NCBI RefSeq assembly: GCF_902459805.1
Contig: NZ_CABPST010000010.1
Coordinates: 62,001-126,000, forward strand
Direction of reading: 5' to 3'
DNA: 64,000 nt
DNA from: Pandoraea bronchicola
Lineage (GTDB): Bacteria > Pseudomonadota > Gammaproteobacteria > Burkholderiales > Burkholderiaceae
Each line of letters opens with the position of its first letter. Positions within the stretch are counted from its first letter, which is position 1. Positions 1-8,124 of the stretch are shown piece after piece. A program made the translations under genes and the position numbers. Under the pieces are notes generated by a model. It searched no databases, was not told where the DNA came from, and worked only from the letters and a program-made list of their open reading frames with translations.

Positions 1-16
1 TCATGCCCGCTGGTGT

Positions 17-478
17 TCAGAGCGCCTGTACGGCAGCCAGGACTTCCGCAACGTGATCGGGCACGCGCACGCCGCGCCATTCCTTGCGCAACACGCCTTT
101 TTCGTCGATCAGGAAAGTGCTGCGCTCGATGCCCATGTGTTCTTTGCCATACAGTTTTTTCAACTTGATGACACCGAACAGCTTGCAGACGGTTTCATCG
201 CCGTCAGAGATCAGCGGGAAGGGCAGTTCGAGCTTTCGCTGGAAATTCTCATGCGAGCGCAGGCTGTCGCGCGACACGCCGATGATCTGCGCGCCAGCGG
301 CCTGGAACTGGCCGTAGCTGTCACGGAAATTCATGCCTTCCGTCGTGCAGCCCGGGGTGTTGTCCTTGGGGTAGAAGTAGATCACCACCTTCTGGCCGCG
401 ATGCGCCTTGAGCGAAAAATCGCCGCCGGTGGCCGGTGCGGTGAAATCGGGCACGGGAGTGTCGATGGCTACCGTCAC
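17..478 (-). CDS. bcp: Bcp/PrxQ-type thioredoxin-dependent peroxiredoxin
   Basis: 153 aa AhpC/TSA-fold peroxiredoxin that reduces H2O2 and organic hydroperoxides in the cytosol. The peroxidatic Cys is C44 in the TPGCT motif, and a YFYPKDNTPGC block precedes it as in E. coli Bcp (about 156 aa). The position five residues on, where E. coli Bcp has its resolving Cys, is M49 here. The only other Cys is C98 in the SDGDETVC stretch, which matches a non-essential Cys of E. coli Bcp. It may therefore act as a 1-Cys enzyme or resolve through C98. The gene lies 57 bp downstream of arnD on the same strand and could be co-transcribed with it. Family assignment is firm; mechanism is inferred. Confidence 0.95.
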   Translation of the reverse strand: MTVAIDTPVPDFTAPATGGDFSLKAHRGQKVVIYFYPKDNTPGCTTEGMNFRDSYGQFQAAGAQIIGVSRDSLRSHENFQRKLELPFPLISDGDETVCKLFGVIKLKKLYGKEHMGIERSTFLIDEKGVLRKEWRGVRVPDHVAEVLAAVQAL

Positions 479-535
479 TATGGTCTCCTTGGGTGGCCTT
501 GCGGGGCCGGAACGGGGAAGTGGGTCGAATCGGGT

Positions 536-1441
536 TCAGGCAGCCGCCTGGCCCTCGAGAATCAGATCGCCTGAGCGGCCCGGAATTTCGCCCCACACGA
601 CGGGATGCGCCGGTAGCGAGGCGAGATCGAGCGTCTCGTAGTACTGGCCCATCGTCACCAGATCGTGCCCTTGACGGCGCCATCCGGCCAGCAACTGACG
701 GAACAGCGGCGCCAGCTTCTGGCCTTCGAGTTCTGCGTGTAGCGTGAACACGTGATGTTGCGCCGGATCGCGGGTGAGGGCAAGCAGATGCTCGGCCACG
801 CCGTTGATGTCGCGGCCGTCGATGCCGAGCAGCTCATCGACCGTGGGCAGCGTCGTCGGCATCTGAACGTGTTTCAGGCGAACACCATCGACGATCGGGT
901 AGTGGGGCGCCGTGCCGCGGCCATCCGAAGCGTATTTCATGCCCCAGGCGTCGATCTGCCGGAACGCGTCATGATTCATCTGCCAGCCGGCGGCGCCATG
1001 CGTGAGCGGCGGCGCGCCGAATATCTGCGTGAAACGCGCATAGGCTTGCGACATCTGACGCTGCGTCCAGGCGGCGTCGCGCGTGCGAACGTTGTCTTGC
1101 CAGTAGGTGTGGTCCCACGTGTGGATGCCGGTCTCGTGACCGGCGTCCCGCACGGTGCGCATGACGTCGGCGGCGCGCCGTCCGATGTCCGGGCCGGGAA
1201 GCAGGGTGCCGTACATGAGCGTCTTGAAGCCGTAGTGTTCGACCACCGACGTGCGCGAGACCTTCTTCAGGAAACCGGGGCGGAAGACGCGTTTGAGCGC
1301 CCAGCCGGTGTGGTCCGGCCCGAGGCTGAACAGGAACGTCGCCTGCGCGTCATGCTCGGCCAGTGCCGCGAGCAGATTGGGCACACCTTCGCGCGTGCCG
1401 CGCAGGGTGTCGACGTCGATCTTCAGGACAATCTTGGCCAT
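536..1441 (-). CDS. arnD: ArnD, 4-deoxy-4-formamido-L-arabinose-phosphoundecaprenol deformylase
   Basis: 301 aa NodB-type polysaccharide deacetylase. In the Ara4N pathway it removes the formyl group from undecaprenyl-phosphate-linked formamido-arabinose at the inner membrane. The start at MAKIVLKIDVDT is chosen because it begins directly with the metal-site KIDVDT strand; a longer frame adds 13 residues that do not look like the family. The GIHTWDHTYWQD segment supplies the His ligands, and a late FTLHAELEG block is typical of ArnD. It is separated from the upstream arn genes by 167 bp containing a strong terminator, so it may rely on read-through or its own promoter. Confidence 0.93.
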   Translation of the reverse strand: MAKIVLKIDVDTLRGTREGVPNLLAALAEHDAQATFLFSLGPDHTGWALKRVFRPGFLKKVSRTSVVEHYGFKTLMYGTLLPGPDIGRRAADVMRTVRDAGHETGIHTWDHTYWQDNVRTRDAAWTQRQMSQAYARFTQIFGAPPLTHGAAGWQMNHDAFRQIDAWGMKYASDGRGTAPHYPIVDGVRLKHVQMPTTLPTVDELLGIDGRDINGVAEHLLALTRDPAQHHVFTLHAELEGQKLAPLFRQLLAGWRRQGHDLVTMGQYYETLDLASLPAHPVVWGEIPGRSGDLILEGQAAA

Positions 1442-1512
1442 AGCCGCCCTTGAATGGGATATCGCGCAGACGTCGCGCAATACCCGGAATGTCGAATGAA
1501 AATTGCTGAGTC

Positions 1513-1545
1513 AAAAAAGCCCGATGCGCCGAGGGCGCACCGGGC
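1513..1545 (-). terminator. Rho-independent terminator between split arnA and arnD
   Basis: Read on the minus strand: an 11-bp stem (1545-1535 with 1529-1519, one G-T wobble), a 5-nt loop and a run of six T (1518-1513). It follows the decarboxylase gene by about 60 nt and precedes arnD, so it should end most transcription of the arn operon before arnD. Confidence 0.85.
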
Positions 1546-1608
1546 GTGCAGTGCGATGTGCGGCCCGCAACGCCAAGGCGGCGGGCCGGCCCTCTGCACG
1601 GTATGCGA

Positions 1609-2658
1609 TTACTCGCCCTCGACCAGACGGCGAGCTTCGGCGACATGGCCGCGATACGCTTCGAAAATCTTGCGAAGTGCGTCGTCCATCGAGGTGGTCG
1701 GCGCCCAGCCGAGTTCCTGCATGGTGTTCTCGATCTTCGGCACACGGTTCTGCACGTCCTGATAGCCGTTGCCGTAGTAGGCGCCCGACGACGTTTCGAC
1801 GAGCTGAACCTTCTTGGCCGTTTCGGCGTACTCAGGGTATTCGGCTGCCAGCTTGAGCATCATGTTGGCCAGCTCACGCACCGAGAAGTTGTTCGTCGGG
1901 TTGCCGATGTTGTAGATCTTGCCGCTGGCAACGTTGTTCTTGTTGTCGATGATGCGAACCAGGGCGTCGATACCGTCGTCGATGTCGGTAAAGGCGCGCT
2001 TCTGGTTGCCGCCGTCGACCAGGCTGATGTTCTCGCCACGTGCGATGTGACCGAGGAACTGCGTGACCACGCGCGACGAACCTTCCTTCGGCGTGTAGAT
2101 CGAGTCGAGGCCGGCACCGATCCAGTTGAACGGGCGGAACAGCGAGAAATTCAGGCCTTCCTGCATGCCGTAGCCCCAGATCACACGATCCATGAGCTGC
2201 TTCGAGCAGGCGTAGATCCAACGCGGCTTGTTGATCGGGCCGTAGATCAGCGGCGAGTTCTCCGGATCGAATTCGCCGTCGGTGCACATGCCGTAGACCT
2301 CGGAGGTCGACGGGAACACCAGATGCTTGCCGTACTTCACGGCCGAACGCACGATCGGCAGATTCGCCTCGAAGTCGAGCTCGAACACGCGCAGCGGGGC
2401 CTTCACATAGGTGGCCGGCGTGGCGATGGCAACCAGCGGCAGAATCACGTCACACTTGCGAATGTGGTACTCGACCCATTCCTTGTTGATCGTGATGTCG
2501 CCTTCGAAGAAGTGCATGCGTTCATGGTTGACCAGATCGCCCAGGCGATCCGTGAGCATGTCCATGCCATAAACTTCCCAGTCGGTCGTCTCCAGGATGC
2601 GCTTCGACAGGTGGTGGCCGATGAACCCGTTGACACCGAGAATCAGGACTTTTTTCAT
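1609..2658 (-). CDS. arnA: UDP-glucuronic acid oxidative decarboxylase (C-terminal half of ArnA as a separate protein)
   Basis: 349 aa extended SDR enzyme that oxidises and decarboxylates UDP-glucuronate to UDP-4-keto-pentose, the first committed step to Ara4N. The NAD-binding GVNGFIGHH motif sits at the N terminus; the catalytic S/T-Y-K set lies around STSEVYG and the YACSK motif. E. coli ArnA is one protein of about 660 aa; here the two activities are on separate genes, this one starting 7 bp after the formyltransferase stop. The ATG at 2658 is preferred because the glycine-rich loop follows at once; an in-frame extension upstream overlaps the previous gene. No strong ribosome site is seen, suggesting translational coupling. 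Confidence 0.95.
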   Translation of the reverse strand: MKKVLILGVNGFIGHHLSKRILETTDWEVYGMDMLTDRLGDLVNHERMHFFEGDITINKEWVEYHIRKCDVILPLVAIATPATYVKAPLRVFELDFEANLPIVRSAVKYGKHLVFPSTSEVYGMCTDGEFDPENSPLIYGPINKPRWIYACSKQLMDRVIWGYGMQEGLNFSLFRPFNWIGAGLDSIYTPKEGSSRVVTQFLGHIARGENISLVDGGNQKRAFTDIDDGIDALVRIIDNKNNVASGKIYNIGNPTNNFSVRELANMMLKLAAEYPEYAETAKKVQLVETSSGAYYGNGYQDVQNRVPKIENTMQELGWAPTTSMDDALRKIFEAYRGHVAEARRLVEGE

Positions 2659-2665
2659 ATTACGG

Positions 2666-3571
2666 TCAGTGATTGAGCTGGGAAAACTGTTCCGGCGTGA
2701 CAGGCTTGCCGTCCAGCAATAGTTCATGAATGACGATGGCATTTGCGTCGCCGCAAACGCCAAGGAGCGCATTATCCACTACTTGCAGTCCGCAGGGCAA
2801 ACCGGCGGGAACCGGCGAGCGTGTCAGACGGGCGCGCGTGACGACCCAGCGGCGGTCCGCCACATCGGAAAATGCGCCCGGATAGGGGGGCGCCACGGCG
2901 CGAATCAGGTTGTAGACGTCCTGCGCGGGCTTCGACCAGTCGATACGGCCGTCTTCCGGCTTGCGTCCGCCGAAGTAGCTGCCTGAGCCCAGATCGTTGG
3001 TGTGACGCAGCGCCGTGCCGGCAATCAGGCCGGGCAGGCAGCGCCAGAGCGTCTGCTCGGCGGCGACCGTCACTTTCTCGAAAACCTCGCCAGCCGTATC
3101 GTCCGGCAAGATCGGCACGGCCGTCTGGTCGATGATGGCCCCGGCGTCCGGCTTGGCCGCCATTTCGTGCAGCGTAGCGCCGGTTTCCGTTTCGCCCTTC
3201 AAAACCGCCCAATTCACCGGCACGCGGCCGCGATACTTCGGCAGCAGTGAGCCGTGCATGTTGAAGGCGCCTCGCGGTGCGATCTCAAGCACCGCCACGG
3301 GAATCATGTGGCGATAGTAGAAAGAGAAAATGAAGTCGGGCGCGACGGCACGAATTTGCTCGGCAAGCGCCGGATCGGCAGGATCGTCGGGCGTGATGAC
3401 CGGAATGCCATGCTCGGCGGCAACACTCGCGACGCTGCCGAACCAGATGTTTTCGTTCGGATTGTCCTGATGCGTCACGACGAGTGCGACGTCGACGCCG
3501 CGCGCGAGCAACACCTGCAGGCAGCGCACGCCAACGTTGTGATACGCAAAAACTACGGCCTTGGCGCTCAT
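2666..3571 (-). CDS. UDP-Ara4N formyltransferase (N-terminal half of ArnA as a separate protein)
   Basis: 301 aa formyltransferase of the Fmt/ArnA-N family. It transfers formyl from N10-formyl-tetrahydrofolate to UDP-4-amino-4-deoxy-L-arabinose. Catalytic residues are visible as N104 and H106 (FNMHGSLLPKYRG) and D142 (KPDAGAIIDQ), matching N102, H104 and D140 of E. coli ArnA. It overlaps arnC by 4 nt (ATGA) and is followed after 7 bp by the decarboxylase gene, so stoichiometry is probably kept by coupled translation although the fusion is absent. It lies within the arn cluster, which fixes its role; in isolation it could be read as a generic formyltransferase. Confidence 0.94.
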   Translation of the reverse strand: MSAKAVVFAYHNVGVRCLQVLLARGVDVALVVTHQDNPNENIWFGSVASVAAEHGIPVITPDDPADPALAEQIRAVAPDFIFSFYYRHMIPVAVLEIAPRGAFNMHGSLLPKYRGRVPVNWAVLKGETETGATLHEMAAKPDAGAIIDQTAVPILPDDTAGEVFEKVTVAAEQTLWRCLPGLIAGTALRHTNDLGSGSYFGGRKPEDGRIDWSKPAQDVYNLIRAVAPPYPGAFSDVADRRWVVTRARLTRSPVPAGLPCGLQVVDNALLGVCGDANAIVIHELLLDGKPVTPEQFSQLNH

Positions 3572-4590
3572 GACGCGTGCGATCCCAGTTCCGTCGCGCC
3601 GGTGGTCTGGCTGGTGCTCGAGGCAACGCCGACAGTGTTCTCCGATCGGCCGGACGGGTGCGCTTCCAGCACTGCCTGCACCAGGTAGCGCGGGCGCTGG
3701 CGAACCTGCTGATAAATGCGGCCGATGTACTCACCGAGCAGGCCCATGCCGAACAGAATCACGCCCAGCAGGCAGAAGGTGACAGCGAACAGCGTGAACA
3801 CACCCTGGACTTCCGATCCGAAGAGGAAGCGGCGAGCGATCAGCACGATGAACAGCACGCCGGAGGCGGCAGACAGCGTAATGCCTACGCCCGAGAGCCA
3901 TTGCAAGGGCACCACCGAGAAGCCGGTGACGAGGTCGAAGTTCAGGCGAATCAGGCTGTAGAGCGAATACTTCGACTCGCCCGCAAAACGTTCTTCGTGA
4001 GCGACATCCACTTCCGTGGGGTTTTGCGCGAACGTGTAGGCCAGCGCCGGAATGAACGTATTGATCTCACGGCATTGATTGACCGTGTCGACGATATGAC
4101 GGCTGTAGCCGCGCAGCATGCAACCCTGATCGGTCATGCGGATGCGCGTGATGCGCTCGCGCAGGCGGTTCATGGCGCGCGAGGCATGGCGGCGGAACCA
4201 CGTGTCCTGACGGTTCATGCGCACCGTACCCACGTAGTCGTGACCGGCAGCCAACTGCTCGACGAGCTTGCCGATTTCTTCGGGCGGATTCTGCAGATCG
4301 GCATCGAGCGTGATGACCCACTCGCCGCGCGTGTGCTCGAAGCCGGCCAGAATGGCCATGTGTTGTCCATAATTGCCGTTGAACAGCACGACGCGCGTCA
4401 CATCCGGACGCGCACGGTACTGTTCGGCGAGCAGCGCGGCCGAACGGTCGCGGCTGCCGTCGTTGACGAACACCACTTCGTAAGTCACGCCCAGCTTGTC
4501 GAGCGCCGGGTATAGCCGGGCGAAGAGGGCGGCAAGCCCGGCTTCTTCGTTATAAACCGGGATGACGACGGAGAGTTGTGGACAATTCAT
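3568..4590 (-). CDS. arnC: ArnC, undecaprenyl-phosphate 4-deoxy-4-formamido-L-arabinose transferase
   Basis: 340 aa GT2 glycosyltransferase. The N-terminal GT-A domain has VVIPVYNEE, FVNDGSRD and the metal-binding LDADLQNPPEE motif; two membrane helices follow near residues 235-260 and 270-295. It transfers formamido-arabinose from UDP to undecaprenyl phosphate at the cytoplasmic face. The C-terminal tail beyond about residue 310 is Ser/Thr-rich and low complexity. It overlaps arnB upstream and the formyltransferase downstream by 4 nt each (ATGA junctions), a tightly coupled operon. Polyisoprenyl glucosyltransferases such as GtrB look similar, but the context settles the assignment. Confidence 0.94.
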   Translation of the reverse strand: MNCPQLSVVIPVYNEEAGLAALFARLYPALDKLGVTYEVVFVNDGSRDRSAALLAEQYRARPDVTRVVLFNGNYGQHMAILAGFEHTRGEWVITLDADLQNPPEEIGKLVEQLAAGHDYVGTVRMNRQDTWFRRHASRAMNRLRERITRIRMTDQGCMLRGYSRHIVDTVNQCREINTFIPALAYTFAQNPTEVDVAHEERFAGESKYSLYSLIRLNFDLVTGFSVVPLQWLSGVGITLSAASGVLFIVLIARRFLFGSEVQGVFTLFAVTFCLLGVILFGMGLLGEYIGRIYQQVRQRPRYLVQAVLEAHPSGRSENTVGVASSTSQTTGATELGSHAS

Positions 4591-5753
4591 TTTTGATGAT
4601 CAGCGCAAATGGCATTAACGGCTTCGCAGACGCGCGCAACGTCGGCATTGGTCATGGCCGGGAAGAGCGGCAGCGTCAGGAGCGTACGGCCGAGGTGTTC
4701 CGCATGCGGGAACTGCCCCTCGTGGAAGCCGAGTGAACGATACATTGTAAACAGGTGGATGGCCGGGTAGTGGACACCGCTGCCGATGCCGCGTGCCTTG
4801 AGTCTTTCCATGACGCCGGCGCGGTCGATCGTGAGGCGCTCCAGCGGCAGCTCGACCTGAAACATGTGCCAGTTCGAGTTCGTGAAGTCGGCGTGCGGCA
4901 GGCCGAGGCCCAGCGCCACCGCCGGGCCACCCGCGAGCGTGTCGAAATACAGGCGGGCAAGTTCCGCGCGGCGGCGGTTAAACGCCGCCAGGTGCGGCAT
5001 CTGGCCCAGGCCGACGCGAGCGGCGACGTCCGTCAGGTTGTACTTGCCGCCGAGCACGTCGACATCCATGCCGTCGAAACCGGTGCGGGTCACGCCCTGC
5101 AGACGATACTTCTCGGCCAGGCGAGCTTCGTCCTCATTATTGAAGATGAGGGCGCCGCCTTCGATGGACGTCAGGTTCTTGTTGGCGTGGAAGCTGAGTG
5201 AGACGAGGTCGCCGATGGCGCCGATGCGCTTGCCGCCCCAGGTGGATCCCATGGCTTGCGCCGCGTCCTCGATCACGCGCAGGTTGTGACGGCGCGCAAT
5301 GTCATACAGCCGGTCCATGTCGACCGGGAGTCCGGCGAGATAGACGGGGATGATGGCGCGGGTCTTGGGCGTGATCGCCTTTTCGAGCAGATCGAGGTCG
5401 ATGTTGCGCGTCGCCGGATCGACGTCGACGAACACGGGCGTCGCGCCGACTTCCAGAATCACGTTGGCCGTAGCGACCCACGACAGCGGTGTGGTGATGA
5501 CTTCGTCGCCACCTTTCACGCCGGCGAGGCGCAGCCCGATCTCGAGCGTTGCGGTGCCCGAGTTGAACACGCGCACGGGGCGTCCGCCGAAATATTCGGA
5601 GAGTGCCTTCTCGAAGGCCTGGACCTGCGGACCCGAAGTGATCCAGCCCGAGCGCAGCACCTCGGTGACGCCGGCAATGGTGGCGTCGTCGATGCTCGGT
5701 CGCGTGAACGGCAGGAACGGTTGATTCGGTTGGGAGGTTGCCGAGTCGCTCAT
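4587..5753 (-). CDS. arnB: ArnB, UDP-4-amino-4-deoxy-L-arabinose aminotransferase
   Basis: 388 aa DegT/DnrJ/EryC1-family PLP aminotransferase that converts the UDP-4-keto sugar to UDP-Ara4N using glutamate. K192 in SLSFHANKNLTS is the PLP lysine, and the IEDAAQAMG motif binds the cofactor. The start is the ATG at 5753 (MSDSATSQ), giving the family length; the reading frame stays open far upstream (to 6347) but that part overlaps another gene on the same strand in a different frame and is not coding. Four-nt overlap with arnC. Confidence 0.95.
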   Translation of the reverse strand: MSDSATSQPNQPFLPFTRPSIDDATIAGVTEVLRSGWITSGPQVQAFEKALSEYFGGRPVRVFNSGTATLEIGLRLAGVKGGDEVITTPLSWVATANVILEVGATPVFVDVDPATRNIDLDLLEKAITPKTRAIIPVYLAGLPVDMDRLYDIARRHNLRVIEDAAQAMGSTWGGKRIGAIGDLVSLSFHANKNLTSIEGGALIFNNEDEARLAEKYRLQGVTRTGFDGMDVDVLGGKYNLTDVAARVGLGQMPHLAAFNRRRAELARLYFDTLAGGPAVALGLGLPHADFTNSNWHMFQVELPLERLTIDRAGVMERLKARGIGSGVHYPAIHLFTMYRSLGFHEGQFPHAEHLGRTLLTLPLFPAMTNADVARVCEAVNAICADHQK

Positions 5754-5839
5754 GATGTAAGACAAAGCCTCAGGTAAACATTGGGGGAGTGCGCCAGCGC
5801 TTGTTGCGGCGCGTCCGTCGATTCCATCGGGGCGCAGCT

Positions 5840-6211
5840 TTAGCTGCGCGCCAGAATATATACGCCGACCAGAATGATGCCGATCGCCACGACGCGCTGC
5901 ATCGACAACGTCTCGCCAAACAAGTACCACGCTGCGATCGCGTTCACGACATAACCGAGCGAGAGCATCGGATAAGCGATCGAGACTTCGACGCGCGAGA
6001 GCGCCAGAATCCAGACGACCACGCTGATGGCATAGCAGACCAGCCCACCCATGATCGGTACTTGCGTGGCGAGCTTGATACCGATGGGCACGATATTCGC
6101 GCGCGTGAATTCGAGCGCGCCAATCGAGCCGGCACCGGCCTTGAGCAACAACTGGGCACAGGCGTTGAGCAGCACGCCCGTGAGAATAAGGGAAAACGTA
6201 GCGAGATTCAT
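5840..6211 (-). CDS. Small four-helix membrane protein, ArnE/ArnF-like flippase subunit (EamA/SMR type)
   Basis: 123 aa, almost entirely hydrophobic, with four predicted helices (about residues 3-24, 44-70, 76-96 and 104-120), the size of SMR-type half-transporters. In E. coli a heterodimer of ArnE (111 aa) and ArnF (128 aa) is thought to flip undecaprenyl-P-Ara4N to the periplasm. Only this one small gene is present here, between arnT and arnB, so a homodimer may do the job. A multidrug SMR pump is the alternative, but the position inside the arn cluster argues for the flippase. No clear ribosome site precedes the ATG at 6211; a 10-nt direct repeat lies there instead. Confidence 0.8.
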   Translation of the reverse strand: MNLATFSLILTGVLLNACAQLLLKAGAGSIGALEFTRANIVPIGIKLATQVPIMGGLVCYAISVVVWILALSRVEVSIAYPMLSLGYVVNAIAAWYLFGETLSMQRVVAIGIILVGVYILARS

Positions 6212-6212
6212 G

Positions 6213-6232
6213 GAACGTTTGTGAACGTTTGT
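6213..6232. repeat. Two tandem copies of a 10-nt repeat upstream of the flippase-like gene
   Basis: GAACGTTTGT occurs twice back to back (6213-6222, 6223-6232), with a partial third copy. Each copy holds the palindrome AACGTT. It occupies the place of the ribosome site of the gene starting at 6211, so it could bind a regulator or shape the leader; function unknown. Confidence 0.6.
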
Positions 6233-6256
6233 GAATAAGTATGGACGTTGCAAGTT

Positions 6257-6288
6257 GGCTGGCGCTTGGACTTGCCAAGTCGCCAGCC
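6257..6288. other. Long intercistronic hairpin between arnT and the flippase-like gene
   Basis: Arms GGCTGGCG (6257-6264) and CGCCAGCC (6281-6288) are perfectly complementary. They continue with CTTGG/CCAAG inside, giving a 13-bp stem with one bulged T and a 5-nt loop. A T-rich stretch (6290-6295) follows on the plus strand only, where no upstream gene exists. On the minus-strand arn transcript it lacks a T run, so it may be an RNA processing or stability element or a partial attenuator. Confidence 0.6.
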
Positions 6289-6363
6289 TCTTTTTGCTCT
6301 CTTTGTACTGCCGTTTCCGTCTCGAATGATCGGGGGAAACGCGGCACTCGACCGGCAAGCGCG

Positions 6364-8124
6364 CTATTTTACGTTGTCTTCCGGCTGCGGTTTCGAGATC
6401 ACCACGCGGCGGGTGTCGCGCGCGATGATCCGCATCGGCAAATGTTGTGCCTCGAGTTTGCCGAACGTGCCCGGGTCCACCAGCGCGAGGGCTTTGGGAT
6501 CGGCGCGCCAGCGGGCGTAGAAGTCGTCGAGTGTCGGCAGCCATTTCTGCGGCTCCTGCTTCACGCCGAATTCGAGTTCGTCCGGGTGCTGCACCATGAT
6601 CATCGTGTGGCCGAGGTAATACGGCATGGTGTGGTCGAGCACGTTCACGGAGTAGAACGGCACGTTCGGCCCGAGACGCTGCATCTCGGCCTTGATGGCC
6701 GGCACGAGTAGCACGCCCGAGCTTTGACGGCCGAAGACTTCATGGCCCATGCCGCCGACCGTCACGAGCAGCAGCATGGCGCCGGCAAACGTGAGCAGGG
6801 CGCGCCGCGCACTGTGCCGGGCCAGCCGCCACGCCAGGAGCGTTCCCGCCAGGCCGATGCCCAGCGCGAAGTACAGCCAGATCTGAAAGGCTTTGTACAA
6901 CTCGTTCGGATTGCGCTCGCTGCCTGCGCGTCCGACGAAGATGGCCACCATGACGAGCGCCGCGATCAGGAAGATCGCGTAGCCAGCCAGATGCAGGCGT
7001 ACCGTTTCGCGGCGCAACTGCGCCAGATACAGGCCGAAGAGCAGGGCCATGGCCGGCGCAATGGGCAGCAGATACGAAATCAGCTTGGAGTGCGAGGCGC
7101 TGAAAAAGGCAAAGATGAACAGCGACCACACCCAGAGCATCAGCGCCGGGGCAAAGCCGTTCGGCTGACGCGGCATGCGCAGCGTGGCGCGCACGGTGCC
7201 CGGCAGAACCGACAACCAGGGCAGGAAGCCGACGATGAACACAGGCACGAAGTACCACGGCGCGCCATCGCGGTTATGTCCCTCCATTGCGAAGCGGCGG
7301 AAGTGCTCGTTGATAAAGAAGAAATCGAAGAACTCGGGGTTATGAATCTGCACTAGGACAAACCACGGGGCCGCAATCGCCAAGAAGACGATCAGGCCGC
7401 TGCCGAGGTACAGACGCCGCCACAACGCCCAGTCGCGCGCGACGATCGTGTAGATCACGAGCACGCCGCCTGGCAGCACAATGCCGACCAGTCCCTTGCT
7501 CAGGACGGCGAGCGCCATGGCCGCCCAGCACAGCCACATCCAGCCGCGCACGGCGGCGCGGGCCAGCCCCGGCCGCTGGGCAAGCAGCAAGGCACACAAC
7601 GAGAGCCCCATGAAGAACGACAGGCCCATGTCGAGCACGTTGAAGTGTCCGAGCAGCGACCACAGCGGCGCGCAGGCGAGCGCTGCGGCGGCGAGCAGGC
7701 CGACACGCGCATTGAACACCCGGCGGCCGGTAAAGCCGACCATCAGCACACCTGCGAAGCCGGTGAGCGCCGTCCATAGCCGCGCCTGCCATTCGCCGAG
7801 TCCGAATGCCGCAAACGTGAGCGCATTCATCCACGTTTGCAGGGGCGGCTTCTCGAAATACTTGTAGCCGTTGTAGCGCGGCGTAATCCAGTCGCCTGTG
7901 ACCCACATTTCACGCGCCATTTCCGCATAACGCCCTTCGTCGCTCGCAATCAGGTGGCGATAGTCGAGCAGGCCGAACCACACAAGCGCGAACGCCACGA
8001 GTAGCAGCCAGAAAGCAGCAGGGGACAGCGGATAGGACGAGGGCAGCGCGTTGGACGCGGAAAGCGGGGGCGGAGCGAGCGGTTCGGCGGCCGGCAGGCC
8101 GGAGGCGAACGGGCGGCGGCTCAC
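6364..8124 (-). CDS. arnT: ArnT, lipid A 4-amino-4-deoxy-L-arabinose transferase
   Basis: 586 aa GT39/GT83 integral membrane glycosyltransferase that moves Ara4N from undecaprenyl phosphate to lipid A phosphates on the periplasmic side; this lowers the negative charge that cationic peptides and polymyxin bind. The first periplasmic loop carries the signature SDEGRYAEMAREM with D62/E63, followed by YFEKPPLQTWMNA. About twelve membrane helices occupy residues 36-470, then a soluble C-terminal domain. It starts with GTG at 8124 and overlaps the preceding gene in a GTGA junction. An unusual Pro/Ala/Ser-rich stretch of about 30 residues precedes the first helix. Confidence 0.95.
   Translation of the reverse strand: MSRRPFASGLPAAEPLAPPPLSASNALPSSYPLSPAAFWLLLVAFALVWFGLLDYRHLIASDEGRYAEMAREMWVTGDWITPRYNGYKYFEKPPLQTWMNALTFAAFGLGEWQARLWTALTGFAGVLMVGFTGRRVFNARVGLLAAAALACAPLWSLLGHFNVLDMGLSFFMGLSLCALLLAQRPGLARAAVRGWMWLCWAAMALAVLSKGLVGIVLPGGVLVIYTIVARDWALWRRLYLGSGLIVFLAIAAPWFVLVQIHNPEFFDFFFINEHFRRFAMEGHNRDGAPWYFVPVFIVGFLPWLSVLPGTVRATLRMPRQPNGFAPALMLWVWSLFIFAFFSASHSKLISYLLPIAPAMALLFGLYLAQLRRETVRLHLAGYAIFLIAALVMVAIFVGRAGSERNPNELYKAFQIWLYFALGIGLAGTLLAWRLARHSARRALLTFAGAMLLLVTVGGMGHEVFGRQSSGVLLVPAIKAEMQRLGPNVPFYSVNVLDHTMPYYLGHTMIMVQHPDELEFGVKQEPQKWLPTLDDFYARWRADPKALALVDPGTFGKLEAQHLPMRIIARDTRRVVISKPQPEDNVK

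Noticed and set aside
5754-6347. In-frame extension of arnB giving a 586-residue protein
   Set aside because: The extension has no family character and overlaps a credible membrane protein gene (5840-6211) on the same strand in another frame.
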